From NCBI GenBank assembly GCA_023213395.1, contig CM041465.1, positions 158,913,741 to 158,977,740 of the forward strand: a stretch of DNA of 64,000 bases, given 5' to 3'. The position numbers were made by a program, and so were the translations under genes. Of the stretch, positions 46,490 to 58,249 are shown piece by piece (the stretch's first letter is position 1; every line of letters starts with the position of its first letter). The stretch is from Cycas panzhihuaensis. Taxonomy: Eukaryota > Cycadophyta. The notes under the pieces were generated by a model. That model had not been told where the DNA came from, ran no database searches, and saw only the letters and a program-made list of their open reading frames with translations.

Positions 46490-47950
46490 TATAAAACATA
46501 TAGTTTAGAGAAATGCCATGAACGAAGAGTACCAATCTCTTATCAAGAATGGTACATGGGAGCTTTTTGATTTACCACTTGGTAGAAAGGTAGTTTAAAA
46601 TAAATGGGTGTTCAAAAACAAATATAGTTCAAATGGAACCCTTAAAAAACACAAGGTAAGGTTGGTAGCTAAAGGATCTATACAAAGGGAAGGCATTGAC
46701 TATACTGAAGTCTTTGCACCTACATCCAAGTGGCCTATAATTAGAACACTTGTGGTCTTGGCTGCTCAATAGGGTTGGAAAATCCACCAATTCGATATTA
46801 AAACAACGTTTCTTAATGGAGATCTTGAAGAAGAAATTTACATGGCTCAACCAGAAGGATATGAGATCAAAGGTCAAGAGCATAAGGTTTGCAGGCTCGA
46901 AAAGTCCTTATACAGCCTTAAACAAGCCCCTCATGCTTGGTTTTCTAAGTTGTCTAAAAGAATGAGGCAACTTGGATACGAGGTTTATGAATACCAATAT
47001 ATTGATACAACATTGTTCATCAAGCGCCATAAGGATAAAGTCACTTATCTTATAATCTTTGTGGATGACATGTTAGTAATAGGTAATAGTGAACAGACAA
47101 TAAGCCAACTGGAAAAGGACCTTGGCAAAACATTCAAATTGTCTGACCTTAGTTTGATAAAATATTACTTGGGAATTAAAGTAACATAAAAGAATGAAAA
47201 TAATTTCCTCTCCTAGGAAAAATATATCAATGATCTTTTAACCAAGTTTCGGTTAGAAGATACTCGACTGGTGGTTTTATCTATGGACCTTAATACCAAA
47301 CTCTTAGCTGATTATGACACTAAGGAGACAGACACAACACTCTACAGGAAACTTGTAGCTAGTCTCATCTACATTACCAATACAAGGCCAAATATTACAC
47401 ACTCTATCAGTATTCTTACTTGTTACATGACAAATCCTAAGCAGAATCATTGGCAAGCAATAGTGTAAGTGTTGAGATACCTTAAGACGGCCAGCAAATA
47501 TGGTCTGTTGTATGAACCTAATTCAGACTTCAAGCGTTTTGCACACACAGAGTTAGACTTTGAAAGAAATAAAGATATAAGAAGATCTGCATCTGGGTAT
47601 GTAATGTTTCTTGGAACAACACCAATATTATGGAGATCTAGATGGCAGAAGATAATTGCAGATTCAATTGCTGAAGTTGAATACATTACTGCTTCTGAGA
47701 CCAGTAAGGAGATGATATGGATGAGAAAATTATTGGAAACATTGAATATCACCTAAACAAGTCTTATGAGTCTTCATGTGGATAATTAATCAGCAATTTG
47801 CATGGCAAAAAATCTTATATTTCATGATCGTACCAAACGCATAAGTACAAAAATCCATAAGATTAGAGAACTTATTCATGACGGTACAATTCATCTGAAA
47901 TACTACCCCACAGTAGATCAAGTAGTCGATATCTTCATCAAACAACTATA
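46490..47950 (+). pseudogene. Copia-A2 RT and RNase H
   Basis: Fairly well preserved copia [36 protein letters not shown] and the catalytic YLIIFVDDMLVIGN (46842-47189). Then NTRPNITHSISILTCYMTNP (47271-47468) and RNase H LRYLKTASKYGLLYEPNSDF, SRWQKIIADSIAEVEYITAS (47469-47756). It lacks a continuous frame (TAA at 47187 and near 47466, 47755). The FVDD box itself is intact. Confidence 0.88.
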
Positions 47951-48439
47951 AAAGGTGAAGTTTGAATAGTTTGAAAGGCAGCTCGGTCTTAGGGCCTTCA
48001 TCTTTGACTGATCAAAGAAGATGGTGACAGGATTATCATACTCTATTCTCTTCCTGAAAACCCTTTGTGGGTGCAAAGGAATAAGAGTAAGTCTTTGCTC
48101 TATCCTATTTGTGAAAACCCCATTTGGGCATAGAAGGATAAGGGTTATACTAGTTTTAGAAAATTAAAACCTATGAAAACCTAAAAGGGCATAGGGGATG
48201 TCTAAACGGTATATGGAGACTCAGCAGGTTAAGCTGCTTGGCTATCAGGCTACATCAAAGAGCCACCTTAGCTATTTTAATTTATAAAAGGGGCTATAGA
48301 TCTTAAAAAGTTCATGGGTTTTTATTCCCCATGAAGGTTTTCCCGCACAAGTGTCATTTAGAATTTTAGTATAATAATGAGGCTCAAATGAAGACCTCAT
48401 AGAATAGATTTTCTCAAAATGACCTTCCACCATTAGGGT

Positions 48440-48462
48440 GGGGGGGGGGGGGGGGGGGGGGG
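48440..48462 (+). repeat. 23-bp poly-G within the Copia-A2 polypurine tract
   Basis: An uninterrupted run of 23 G sits two bases before the LTR start, where copy 3 has AAGGGGGAGAT on its minus strand. It is either PPT expansion or sequencing/assembly error. Confidence 0.85.
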
Positions 48463-48464
48463 AC

Positions 48465-48766
48465 TGAAAGAGGTTAATGTATTAAGGTCATTTGACTATG
48501 TGACCTTAGTATATATTGTTAATATTAGTCTCTTAATAAAATGCACTTTATGTGCATTTAGATATTATTTTGGGTTCATGTCATTAGGTGGGAAAATTCT
48601 AACCTTAATGCTTACTCTCAATAATAAAAGGTGAAATTTCAAAGAGGGAGTTATTAATCATTCTCACCTCCAAGCTTGCTCTTATATCTTATTTCATATC
48701 TTTTTCATTTTCCATTGCTATTGTGTGCATGTGAGTGATTTATTCCCTAGATCCATCCTTCCTTCA
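48465..48766 (+). repeat. Copia-A2 3' LTR (302 bp)
   Basis: TGAAAGAGGTTAATG...CCTTCCTTCA, aligned over its whole length with the other Copia-A LTRs. It directly follows the polypurine tract. The next base belongs to the chromovirus. Confidence 0.9.
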
Positions 48767-50377
48767 CCATCATAGTCTTTGTTGCTTATTAGACAAACTA
48801 GTTTTATCAAAAGAATAAGCCAAATAGGTTGATTAATTATAGGTCTTTGACTTTATAATCTCATACAAAATAGGCAAGGACAATGTTGTTATGAATGCCC
48901 TTTCCTGACTTCCAATTGAACCTACTATTTAAGCCATCTCTACGCTCAATGCTTCCTAGCTCTATGATTTAGACAAGGCTAATAAAACCTAACCTAACTT
49001 TGCTACATGGGCTAATAAGGTTTAAAACCATAAAGATTAGAGATTACATAATAATTACCTTCTCTATAAAAATTGCATCTTTGTATACCCTGCCTCCTCA
49101 TTTATTACTCATATCCTATCTTAGTACCACAATACCCCCCTTAGAGGCCACTCAAGATTTGATAAAACCTACTGTTGAATTCATTTAGATTTCTACTAGT
49201 CCCATATAAAGTTTATCATCCTCTTATATGTATCCAAATATAATAGATATCAATGTAACAAGGTGGACACCAATGCCCAACCTAACCTACTTCAGCCCCT
49301 AAAATTCCCTCAAGGTAAATGGTAAGACACTGCCATGGACTTCATTATGGGACTTCTATTATCAGTTGGGTATGACTTCATTTATATCATCATTTATGAC
49401 TTAACTAAATATGCCCATTTCCTCCCTATCCACACTACTTATAAAGCTCTTTATTTGGCTAAACTCTACATCCAAATCGTCTTTGGCCTCTATGGCTTCC
49501 TATTAACCATTGTATTTGACTGGGATTCTAAATTCATAAGAACCTTTTAGCAAGAACTCTTTCATGCATTGGGAACATCTCTCTATACAAGCTCCTCTTA
49601 TCATCCCTAAACAAATTGGTAATATAAAATTGTTAACAAAATCTTAGAAACATACCTATGCTACTTTGCCTTAGAACACTAATATTAATAGACCTCTTAA
49701 TTAGCCTTAGCTAAGTACTAGTATAAATTTTCTCATCACTCTATAATTGGTATGGCTCTATTCATGGCCCTCTATGGATATCCCCCAACATTCTACCATA
49801 CTTTGTCCACCAATCTCCATATTATTAGGGTACAACAAATACTACAAGACATAGATAATATCCTCCACACCTTTAAAACAAAACTTAGCCTTTATGCAAA
49901 ACTAAATGAAGCAGTTAATAGATTATACTACTCTGATCAATCATTTGAAGTTGGTGACCTAATTTTCCTTCACCTTCAAAAGTACAAGAAATAGTTTCTC
50001 TATCAACACAAGTCCCATAAGTTAAGTCCCATTAAAATTAATTAATGAATTGGTGCAACTACCTATGACCTTACCCTACCCCTTAAGACCAAGATCCATA
50101 ACATCTTCTATGTATCCTACCTAGAAAAACACTTAGAAAAGTCTATCATACCCCAAACAACCCTTCCTATCCTCTAAGAAGAAGATATCCCTACATTTTC
50201 CCTCGTATGTATTATAAACACCTAACATTGTTATCTCTAGAATAGAACCATTATTGAGCATCTAGTATAGTGGGTCGATGGTACAATTGAGGAAGCCACA
50301 TGGGAATCTAAAGACTTTATCAAGTAGCATTTGCATTTTTAATGCTTCAAGAGCTCAACATTTAAAAAAAGGGGACC
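48767..50377 (+). pseudogene. Chromovirus D2 RNase H end, integrase and chromodomain
   Basis: The frame begins with the RNase H tail FDFIISYKIGKDNVVMNAL (~48850-48905). Integrase core: MDFIMGLLLSVGYDFIYIII and IVFDWDSKFIRTF (49335-49550), with two catalytic Asp visible and the Glu segment destroyed. The C-terminal domain around 49.93-50.16 kb reads FEVGDLIFLHLQKYKK. The chromodomain-like RTIIEHLVQWVDGTIEEATWESKDF at ~50245-50325 (quoted motif core EEATWES) identifies a chromovirus. It is followed by the PPT AAAAAAAGGGGACC (50364-50377). Non-functional. Confidence 0.82.
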
Positions 50378-50753
50378 TATTATATAACCTTCCAAGGTGA
50401 ACAACACATAAGTATCTAGCTACACGATTAAGGTGGTGCATGTTAATGGCATTTATTGATAGGTGTGTACAAGCCACATACCTCCACCAATGGGATCAAA
50501 GGACATATTACCCTCTAATAGGATGTTAAGGAATAATAGTTATTTTTATCTAATTAAGGCCATATATTTCTAAAGAAAGGACTTATATAATGATCTCCTC
50601 TTATAAGATTATACTCATATACATCTACTCTTTAGTGTCCATTAAGCTATCTTACACCTTAAATGTAATCTAAGTTATGTGCATTAATAAAAGAATTTAT
50701 TTATACTCTCTTGTTGCCTATTTAAAGTATAAATAATAGGTTGGATCATAACA
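50378..50753 (+). repeat. Chromovirus D2 3' LTR (376 bp)
   Basis: TATTATATAACC...TTGGATCATAACA (first bases mutated from TGTTAT). It matches the reverse complement of 53607-53982 over its whole length and is followed by TTAAA. Confidence 0.88.
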
Positions 50754-50767
50754 TTAAACATTATTTT

Positions 50768-50908
50768 GGGGGAGGGGGGGGAGGGGAGGAAGGTTTAGAA
50801 TAATGTTTAATATGATCTGTTAAGTAATGTTAGGAGATCCCTTCAATGAACTTATTTAATATTAAATTAATGTCATTAATGCATGTGCATATGCACATTT
50901 ATCTATAT
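50768..50908 (+). repeat. Polypurine tract and first ~115 bp of the element C 3' LTR
   Basis: A 26-bp purine tract (50768-50793, G-runs with few A) is followed by TTTAGAATAATGTTTAATATG, which matches the start of element C's LTR (reverse complement of ~57050-57163). It ends at the Copia-B LTR at 50909. The complementary remainder is at 41194-41387. Confidence 0.75.
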
Positions 50909-51192
50909 TGTTAAAGTGGCATTATATCCACTTACTTGACTAATGTAAATATGATGATAGTTTGTGTAAATTTATGATTTAATAATTATGATATTATTTG
51001 GGCTATTAGATGTAATCTTATATGTAAATATTTGAAGCACTTATGGATATATAAATAAGGATCTAAAGTCTATTTATATCTTATGATTCTGTGTTAATAT
51101 AATCCATGTTCGGTGGTGGGTTTTGACCATGAGGATTTCCACATATATTTTATTATATATATAAATGATTTATTTGTTTGGTGTTTCTAACA
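50909..51192 (+). repeat. Copia-B 5' LTR (284 bp) with PBS
   Basis: TGTTAAAGTGG...TTTCTAACA, homologous to 41388-41697 (-). It is followed at once by TAGTATCCGAGTGAG, a one-substitution form of the initiator-Met PBS TGGTATCCGAGC-like, so this is a 5' LTR. Confidence 0.82.
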
Positions 51193-53589
51193 TAGTATCC
51201 GAGTGAGAGTCTATAGTTTGAGTTGCTTCAAATTCATCTTGTGAGGGGGTGTTGGCACATCCTATTCATGCCTAAGTATTACCAAGCCTAACCTCTCTAG
51301 TTTGTGTGTGGGTGGACATGGGTTTGCCTTAGGCTATGGTGGGTTGTAGCGAGACCAAATTCCACCCAGGTCTTTTGATGTTACAACAACTCTAATAAAT
51401 TGATTTAAAGTAATTAATGGCATCTTGAAGTCTAGAAGGCTAGTTGATCATTAGCCTCATTTGGATTCATTTATGGAGACTGACTATATAAGTTTCAACC
51501 AATGTGTTTTCATTTATGTGTTAGGTGACTCAAGTCTAGATTACTTGGAACTCCTCTACGTAGGCCTCAATTGACATGGTTTATCATAGTTACATATTTT
51601 GAGTAAAAAAGGATTGATTCTATATCTCTTCCTATTGCTTAAGAAAATATTTATAGAAATGGTCTCACATTTGATTAGATGGGTATTTGTGGGTCTACCA
51701 CTTATACCAATGGTGAGCTTTATCTTCCAAGTGAATAGTGGAAAAAGTCAACTAATTGGCTTTGGGCAGGTGGTTAAGTGTAAAATAGGAATTCAATTTG
51801 ATAATCCAACTATAAGTTGCATCTTTATTAAAATCTAGATCAATGATTGGTATATTAATCTTATGATTAAATGGTTATTAGCATGTAGACTAAGGAGATG
51901 GGGTCCTACCTTTGGATTCTCTACTTTGTATCATGTTAGAGGAGTTAAAGTTAGCCGTTGAGTGAAAATTAGAGATTTGATTATTTATAAATGCAACATA
52001 TTAGGTGAGGTTTACAAGGTCTAATGATATCTTGGCTACATCATGTTGTATATTAATGGCTTGAGTTCCCGAAGAAGAAATGCATTCAAATTAGCTCATT
52101 TTAGAAGGCGTCTTGATGAGGTAGGAAATAATGAGAAGAAAAGAATATAAGAAGTGAGAGAGATAGGAAGAATATGTATCAAAGGAGTTGGGATATATAA
52201 AACTAATAGAGAGAGGGAAGATGGTATAGGGTGTAGGGTACCTATAGGTTGTTGACCCCAAAAATTAAGTAAGAAAATCACCTAGTACTCATGAACAAGC
52301 CCAATGAGCTCTTCAAAATGATGTAGGTGAGTAGTAAGTGAGAAATTAGGGCTAGTAGGGCCCACATGATGCTTGTAGGCTAGTTTTCCTTGAATCTGAC
52401 AGTTAAAAATGACTTTGATTATATAAAACATTAATCAAAATAAGATGCATAAATTAATAAGGTTAATTTTTAGGTCATGGATAATTTTTTAGTTTTTTGT
52501 GATGAGTTTAATGGTGCAAGTCTTGTTCATATTAGAGAAGTATTGATAAAGTTATGATTCTTTATTTCTCTTCTTCCTTTTCTTTTTTTTTGAAAGTGGA
52601 CTATATAACTAGACTTGACTCGAGTGGACTAGGTTGTAGATGCTATTGAAAGTTTGGATAGGAATACTAAGGTTGAGTGCCTTTTATTATACTAATTTTT
52701 TTTTGGGACCTAAATTAAGTAAGTTACTTAATAAGCTATGATTTAATAGTTGTGCTATTATCTGTAGGATTATTTTGCTATCAATAATGCTATTTATATA
52801 GAGTGTTGTTATAGATTTACGTAGTGATAAATCATAGTCACTAATTTATGGTAGTTCTCATATTGACTGATGGAAGTATAATAAACTTAGGATTTATGTA
52901 TGGGATGTTTGTGTAATAATAGACTACAAGGGGAGTAGGGGGGCAGGGGGACCTACCAGACACTGATAAGCAAGTGTTTAGCTCAATAGGCCATGCAATA
53001 AACTTCTTTGTCATTACTATAGCTTATCCCAATATCTCAGGGCACTATTTATGGAGGAAAAATCATCCCTGTAAGGTTTATAGTCATGTAGAGTAGCTTC
53101 TAAGCACTAACTACTAACTAGTGCACCCTAGAGGGATAAATGACCAATAGTTTACTTATGTTAAGTAAGAGAGGGAGATTATATGGGTCCTCTTATATAC
53201 TTAAAGGTATGTAAAGGCTCGATTTCATAGTTCGAGTTTTGTTTGAGGCTTGGTTTAACAAACTTAACTAAAGTCCTTCATGCAAGGGCAAAAAAGTCAT
53301 AATGCAGTTAGCCCAGATTAACAGATGTTGGTGATGTTTATATATCCCTAGCATAGGGTCTTTACCTAACTAGCATAGGTATTTTCCAAGTAGAGTTATC
53401 TACCCTTATATAGGAAAGAGAAGGGATAGAAAGGGTAACTACTGAGTAGTGTTGTCTGTCCTTGAACAAAAAATTTGAAATGATGAAATTGGGAAAAAAA
53501 ATTACAGGAGAAGAGTTTCTAGAGTCACCAAGACAAGAAAAAAACTTCACTTTTTTCTAGCTCTTAGATACCTTTACTAGATCATTGAA
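51193..53589. other. Mixed leader sequences of Copia-B (left) and chromovirus D2 (right)
   Basis: The left part continues from the Copia-B PBS on the plus strand; the right part (down from 53589 on the minus strand) is the leader of chromovirus D2. An inversion breakpoint should lie between, but I cannot place it. Frames at 51599-51838 (+), 52096-52281 (-) and 53362-53550 (-) contain no motif I recognise. Gag of neither element is identifiable. Confidence 0.4.
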
Positions 53590-53605
53590 CCTGGCTTTGA
53601 TACCA
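53590..53605 (-). other. Primer-binding site of chromovirus D2
   Basis: The minus strand reads TGGTATCAAAGCCAGG, a near match to the initiator tRNA-Met PBS, one base from the LTR end. Confidence 0.85.
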
Positions 53606-53606
53606 T

Positions 53607-53982
53607 TTTTTACAATCCAACTTATGATTTGTACTTCAAATAGGTAACAAGAGAGCATAAATGGATTCTTTTATTAATGTATATAACTTAAATTATATTC
53701 AGGGTACAAAAGAGCATAATAGATGCCAAAGAGTATATGTATGTGAGTATAATCTTATAGGAGGAGATTATTATATAAGTCTTTTCTTTAGAAATATATG
53801 GATTTAAATAGATAACATGACTAATATTTCCTAACATCCTATTGGAAGGTCGTGCAGCCTTTGATCCCATTAGTAGAGGTATATGGCATGCGCACACCTA
53901 TTGATAAATGTTATTAACCTATACCACCTTAACCATATAACTAGATGCTTATGTGTTATACACCTTGGAAGGTTACATAACA
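53607..53982 (-). repeat. Chromovirus D2 5' LTR (376 bp)
   Basis: In element sense TGTTATGTAACCTTCC...GGATTGTAAA, an inverted copy of 50378-50753. The base run outside (53983-53987) is TTTAA on plus, that is TTAAA in element sense, the same as the flank of the opposite LTR. Confidence 0.88.
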
Positions 53983-56838
53983 TTTAATTACTAATTTCAC
54001 ATTAATACATACTAGGGATAACACCCTTTTACCAAGGTGGGAACCATTTATCTTCTTTAAATAAGACATGAACTATTTAACTTCTCCAACTATACTAGAA
54101 TCTCTATCTTGTACAAAATATATCTAGAAGTTGAACCAACTAGTTCTTATTAATGTTCATATAAATCAAGCTCCATCCACTAGATTACATGGGTAACTAA
54201 CTATTGGAATTATTAGTATTATAATAAACTATTTCAGATACATGATTTTGTGCCAACACCATCCCAGGAACATGTCGAACTACCTTGCTAGCTAAATGAG
54301 TGAAGTGCAAGAGTAGTAAGTGCATCCTACCTCTTTCCAAATGGGATTTAACAATAGCTTCTCTTCTTGAAGCCTCTCTTTAGATTCACTAGTATATAAT
54401 TTCACTTAAATTCTCTATTATTTATCTCTTCAAGTTTTTTATTATCATCTCTTGGTCTCTCCAAGCCTTTCACTATTTTCACTTGGAGTCTCAAACTTTG
54501 AGCTCTCCAAGATTATTGATGATCCTTAAAGTCTCTATAATTGGTCCCATCAAGGTTCCACATACCTACTATCCTATTAAAAAATAATCATATAGTCATT
54601 ATATGACTTATAAGTACTAGTCACTAACAAACAAAACACAAGATGCAGCTTATGAAATTTATTAAATAACTCTCTGATAAAATAATTTTCCCCTAAGGAT
54701 ATGATTCGCAACAGCTAGCCGTGGGGCTTGTCCCGGCAGATAGCTTTCTGGCCTAGACCGTGGGGATGTCACGGTCAAATATCCCTTGGTAGCTTAAGGC
54801 TCCCCGATGTATTAGGTTGTGGGACCCTATTCAAACCCACTATAAATTCATTTTATCTTACCAAAAAAACAAAAAAAAAAAAAAATTTCCCCTTTAACTC
54901 AATGGTTCTCTAAGATGTGGATTCTAAACCATGTCTTGTGCCTAATTGTTATGTTTATCTTAAAAAATAAGTAATGACACACATCCTATATTCTCCATAG
55001 AAAAAGAATACCACATATCACTATAAAGAGTAAAAAGCTAATCTAACTATTTTCATAGTTATTGATTAGTCTCTAAGCATTATATCAAATCAACCATATA
55101 CATCAAATAAAATTTAAAGAATGATTTCAAGTGAAAGAATACATGTATATTTCAATTGCCAATTAATGTATCTAATTTAGAACACAGTTTAGAAAAAATA
55201 ACATGCTCCTCTGGTCTAAAAATATTCATCTAATTTGAAGGCATGATTGCCTTTTACATTACTAATGCTTGACATGATAGAAGCCCTTTAATAGTCACCC
55301 ATTATATTCTCAAAGATTTTTTTTTTCCTTGTAATGAAATAAATCCATCTAATCAAATGGGTTTTCAAAATTATATACTTTATGACATCGCAGAGCAACT
55401 AGTAGTTGGTCAACAACAACATTTATGTATTCACTTATAAGAATAGCATTCATGCTGACCAAGTCACAAGAAAATGCTTCATAAACAAACTCCTTTTCAA
55501 TGTCCACAGATTCATCAACTATTTCTTTGGACTTTTTCTTGCTAAGTTGCCTCCTCAATAGGCTATAAAGAAGACAAGTGAAATACTTTCCCTAAAAGAG
55601 ATATTTCCTATGTAAATTCTCTTTGATTCATAATATGACCACATGTACTACCAAGTTCATTACTATAGAAAAGTATATATTCCTCTAGGTGCATGATGAG
55701 TAATAATCCACCAAATAATAGCAATCGATGCATGATGATAAACATGTAGCATAGTAATTAGATGAATGTTACATTTCAACAATATTATAATAATGATCTC
55801 ATCATGTCCATAAGTTGAAATAACTTTGGTATGTAGAAAAGATAGATGAAGAATGCTAGCTTAGTTTCATCATCCTTGTATGCATTACCCTATATAGAGT
55901 ATTTAAGATGAAATGCTTTCTTGATAATTCCCATGAAAATATATGAGTTGAGTCTGAGGCAAAACAAGTTGTGGAGGAAAACCAAAATTTATGGTGTCAA
56001 CAATTCTTTAGTTCTGGGCTCTATTCCCACAATTTGTGTCTGCAACAATGCTCCACACACTTTTAGAGACATAAGCAAAAAGAGCTAAGATCATAAGTGT
56101 TGGACTAACAACAAAAGTTAAACATTGGGTTGGAGTTACACTCCTTAACTCAACCCCTATGATCACATTGACCATCTCTAATAGTTTCAATATTATTTTC
56201 TTGTCTAATGTGCAATAATAATAGCTCAAATTCATTAGACTAAGATGAGGGGCCAATATTCTTCCTCTTCCTTTATGTAGTAAAGAACAGGAAAGACCCT
56301 TGTCTCATGAAATGAGCTTCTTGCCTTCTAATAGAATCCAATATTCTCATTGTTACTAAATGTGACTTAACTTCAAAAGTAAAGAGCTTGTTTCCACTTT
56401 CTTGTGGGTTTTGACTCCTCTAATTTCTAGATTCTAACTAAGTTATGGTATTGTTGTTCTACCTATGCTTAAGCTGTGGATTCTTCCATGTGACTTTTAA
56501 TTTCCTTAAGGAACCTGCCATAGTATAAAGCGTATGAAATCTCGTTATCATCATTTGAAACTCTAACAATAATGGTCTAGTCATTGATTTGTATCTTATG
56601 TTTCATTTTTCAATTATTGGTGCTTGTAAGTTATATAATGACTACATGATTATTTTTTAGTAAGGTAGTAAGTATGTGGCATCTTAAAAGGATAATTTAT
56701 GAAAGCTTTAAGGATCATTGATAATCTTGGAGAGCTTAAAGTTTGAGACTCTTAAGAGATGATAATGAAGGCTCAGAGAGAAGAGAACAAGATTATATAG
56801 GGAGCCCAACAAAGATATGCTTTGTAGGATCACTCTAT
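53983..56838 (-). mobile_element. Internal region of LTR element C (non-autonomous?)
   Basis: Bounded by the PBS/5' LTR of element C at its right and by the chromovirus insertion at its left. About 2.85 kb with no gag, RT or integrase motif in any frame. Minus frames 55349-55558 and 56008-56256 are open but unrecognised. A ~190-bp SINE is embedded at 54695-54883. The lack of polyprotein suggests a non-autonomous (LARD/TRIM-like) element, though extreme decay could also explain it. Confidence 0.5.
54695..54883 (+). mobile_element. tRNA-derived SINE
   Basis: Ends in a poly(A) tail (~54863-54885) after CTTACC. It has an A-box-like TTGGTAGCTTAAGG (~54786-54799) and a B-box-like CTATTCAAACCC (~54828-54839) at pol III spacing. 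It is flanked by near-identical direct repeats AATTTTCCCCT (54684-54694) and AATTTCCCCT (54884-54893). Its GC content is higher than the surrounding DNA. The body may start a few bases inside. No second copy in the window. Confidence 0.6.
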
Positions 56839-56853
56839 CCTACTCTAATACTA
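56839..56853 (-). other. Decayed PBS of element C
   Basis: The minus strand reads TAGTATTAGAGTAGG, adjacent to the LTR end; compare TGGTATCAGAGC. It shows that 56854-57163 is a 5' LTR of a minus-strand element. Confidence 0.7.
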
Positions 56854-57163
56854 TGTTGAAGACACAAATCTATGAGGTGATAAAAGACATAAATAATAAA
56901 AAAAATGAAAGAATGAAGTATGCACAAATACATAAAGATAACAAATCTTATGGGAAATAATAATCTCTAATTATTGCAATGGTATGCATACATACTTATA
57001 ATCACTCATTGTTATTTATCCATATATAAGAACTATTATGACTATTAGATGGACAAGCTTGCACATGCATACACCTTAATGACAATAATTTAATATTAGA
57101 TAAGTGAGTTAAGAGGGTCTCCTAACATTACTCAATACACCATATTAAACATTATTCTAACAT
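56854..57163 (-). repeat. Element C 5' LTR (310 bp)
   Basis: In element sense TGTTAGAATAATG...GTCTTCAACA. The first part matches 50793-50908 (+) and the rest matches 41194-41387 (-), so together those two pieces form one more copy. Confidence 0.8.
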
Positions 57164-57649
57164 TTACATATATATGTGAATGTGTGGACACACACATACA
57201 TATGTTGTTGAGGACCTAATCGTTAACATCAATAATCCTTAAATATAAAATAGCAATTATAAACAAAAAAAGAATAAATTAAAAAGAATCCAATTTAAAA
57301 CTAAAATGGAAACTAAATTTAAAATCTAAAATGGGCAAACTTCCACCAGGTACCAAGTGCCAAGAAATAGGAATTAAACTAAAATAATACAAAGCTTACA
57401 CATAATAAGTTTTGGTTCTCCATATATAGGCACAAAAAATGGGCCCTTTAAAAATTTAACTTTATATTAAAATTAAAAATACTAACTTCTTAATAACAAT
57501 ATAAAAATACTAACTTCTAATAAAAATTGACTTTCTCTTTATTTAATAATTTTTAGGATCACTACAATCCACCCTTCTTTTAAAGAATACTTTACCTACA
57601 AAGTATTTATAATTTTGTTGTAGTTAGAAGCATGTATTTTCTTGTGTTA
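57164..57649. other. Short AT-rich spacer
   Basis: Begins with TG/CA-rich sequence (57170-57210), then AT-rich DNA with no frame, repeat or LTR end that I recognise. Copia-A3 starts at 57650. Confidence 0.5.
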
Positions 57650-57946
57650 TGAAAAGAGTGGATCTATCCTTCATCTCCATGCACTAAACACAAAGGCAAA
57701 CATGGGAGCAAGAGAGACTTGAGAGAAAGAAAGTAGCTCTCACAAAATGGGGAGGTAAGAATGAATCTCCTCCATTGAGCTTTACTTTTATATTGAGAGA
57801 GGGAGCATTTGAGTTAGGTGAAATGAAATTACACATAATGCACATAAAAGTACATTTCACTTAAGTGATCTAATTTAAAGTTCACTTAAGACCCTTTTTC
57901 GAAATAATCAACTAATGTAATGACCTTATGTCATTAACCCTTTTCA
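57650..57946 (-). repeat. Copia-A3 3' LTR (297 bp) with PPT
   Basis: In element sense TGAAAAGGGTTAATG... to ...CTTTTCA, directly preceded by the PPT AAGGGGGAGAT (plus strand 57947-57957). It aligns with 6760-7068 and 48465-48766. Confidence 0.9.
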
Positions 57947-58249
57947 ATCTCCCCCTTAATGGTAGAAGGTCATTTCATTCTATTTTATTCTATCCTATGA
58001 GGTCTTCATTTGAGCCTCTTACAAAGCAAACTAGTATGATACTTTTGTGGGAAACCCTCATGGGGAAGAAAACCCACAAATTTTCTAATCTACTAACTGC
58101 TCAGTGACTCTTTAAATGTAGCCAGATAGCCAATCAGTACAACAAATTTTGTAGCTGAAATCTACTGAGTCTCCATATACCATTTGGTCATCCCCCATGC
58201 CCTTTCGGGTTTTCACAAGTTCCAATTTTCTAAAATGATACAACCCTTA

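Larger units (their letters stand above)
45836..48766 (+). mobile_element. Copia-A copy 2, rearranged fragment
   Basis: A 5'-truncated Copia-A copy: pre-integrase zinc segment (45840-46107), an inverted integrase block (46108-46477), RT-RNase H (46478-47950), 3' untranslated region and 3' LTR (48465-48766). It lacks leader, gag, protease and the integrase-RT linker. It runs opposite to copies 1 and 3. It abuts Copia-B gag on the left and interrupts a chromovirus RNase H on the right. Confidence 0.85.

Noticed and set aside
51599-51838. 79-codon plus frame between Copia-B and chromovirus leaders
   Set aside because: No motif and located in decayed leader sequence; treated as chance.
41194-57163. 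Target-site duplication for element C
   Set aside because: Outer flanks TTTGT and TTTAC match at only three of five positions, so I do not count this as support.
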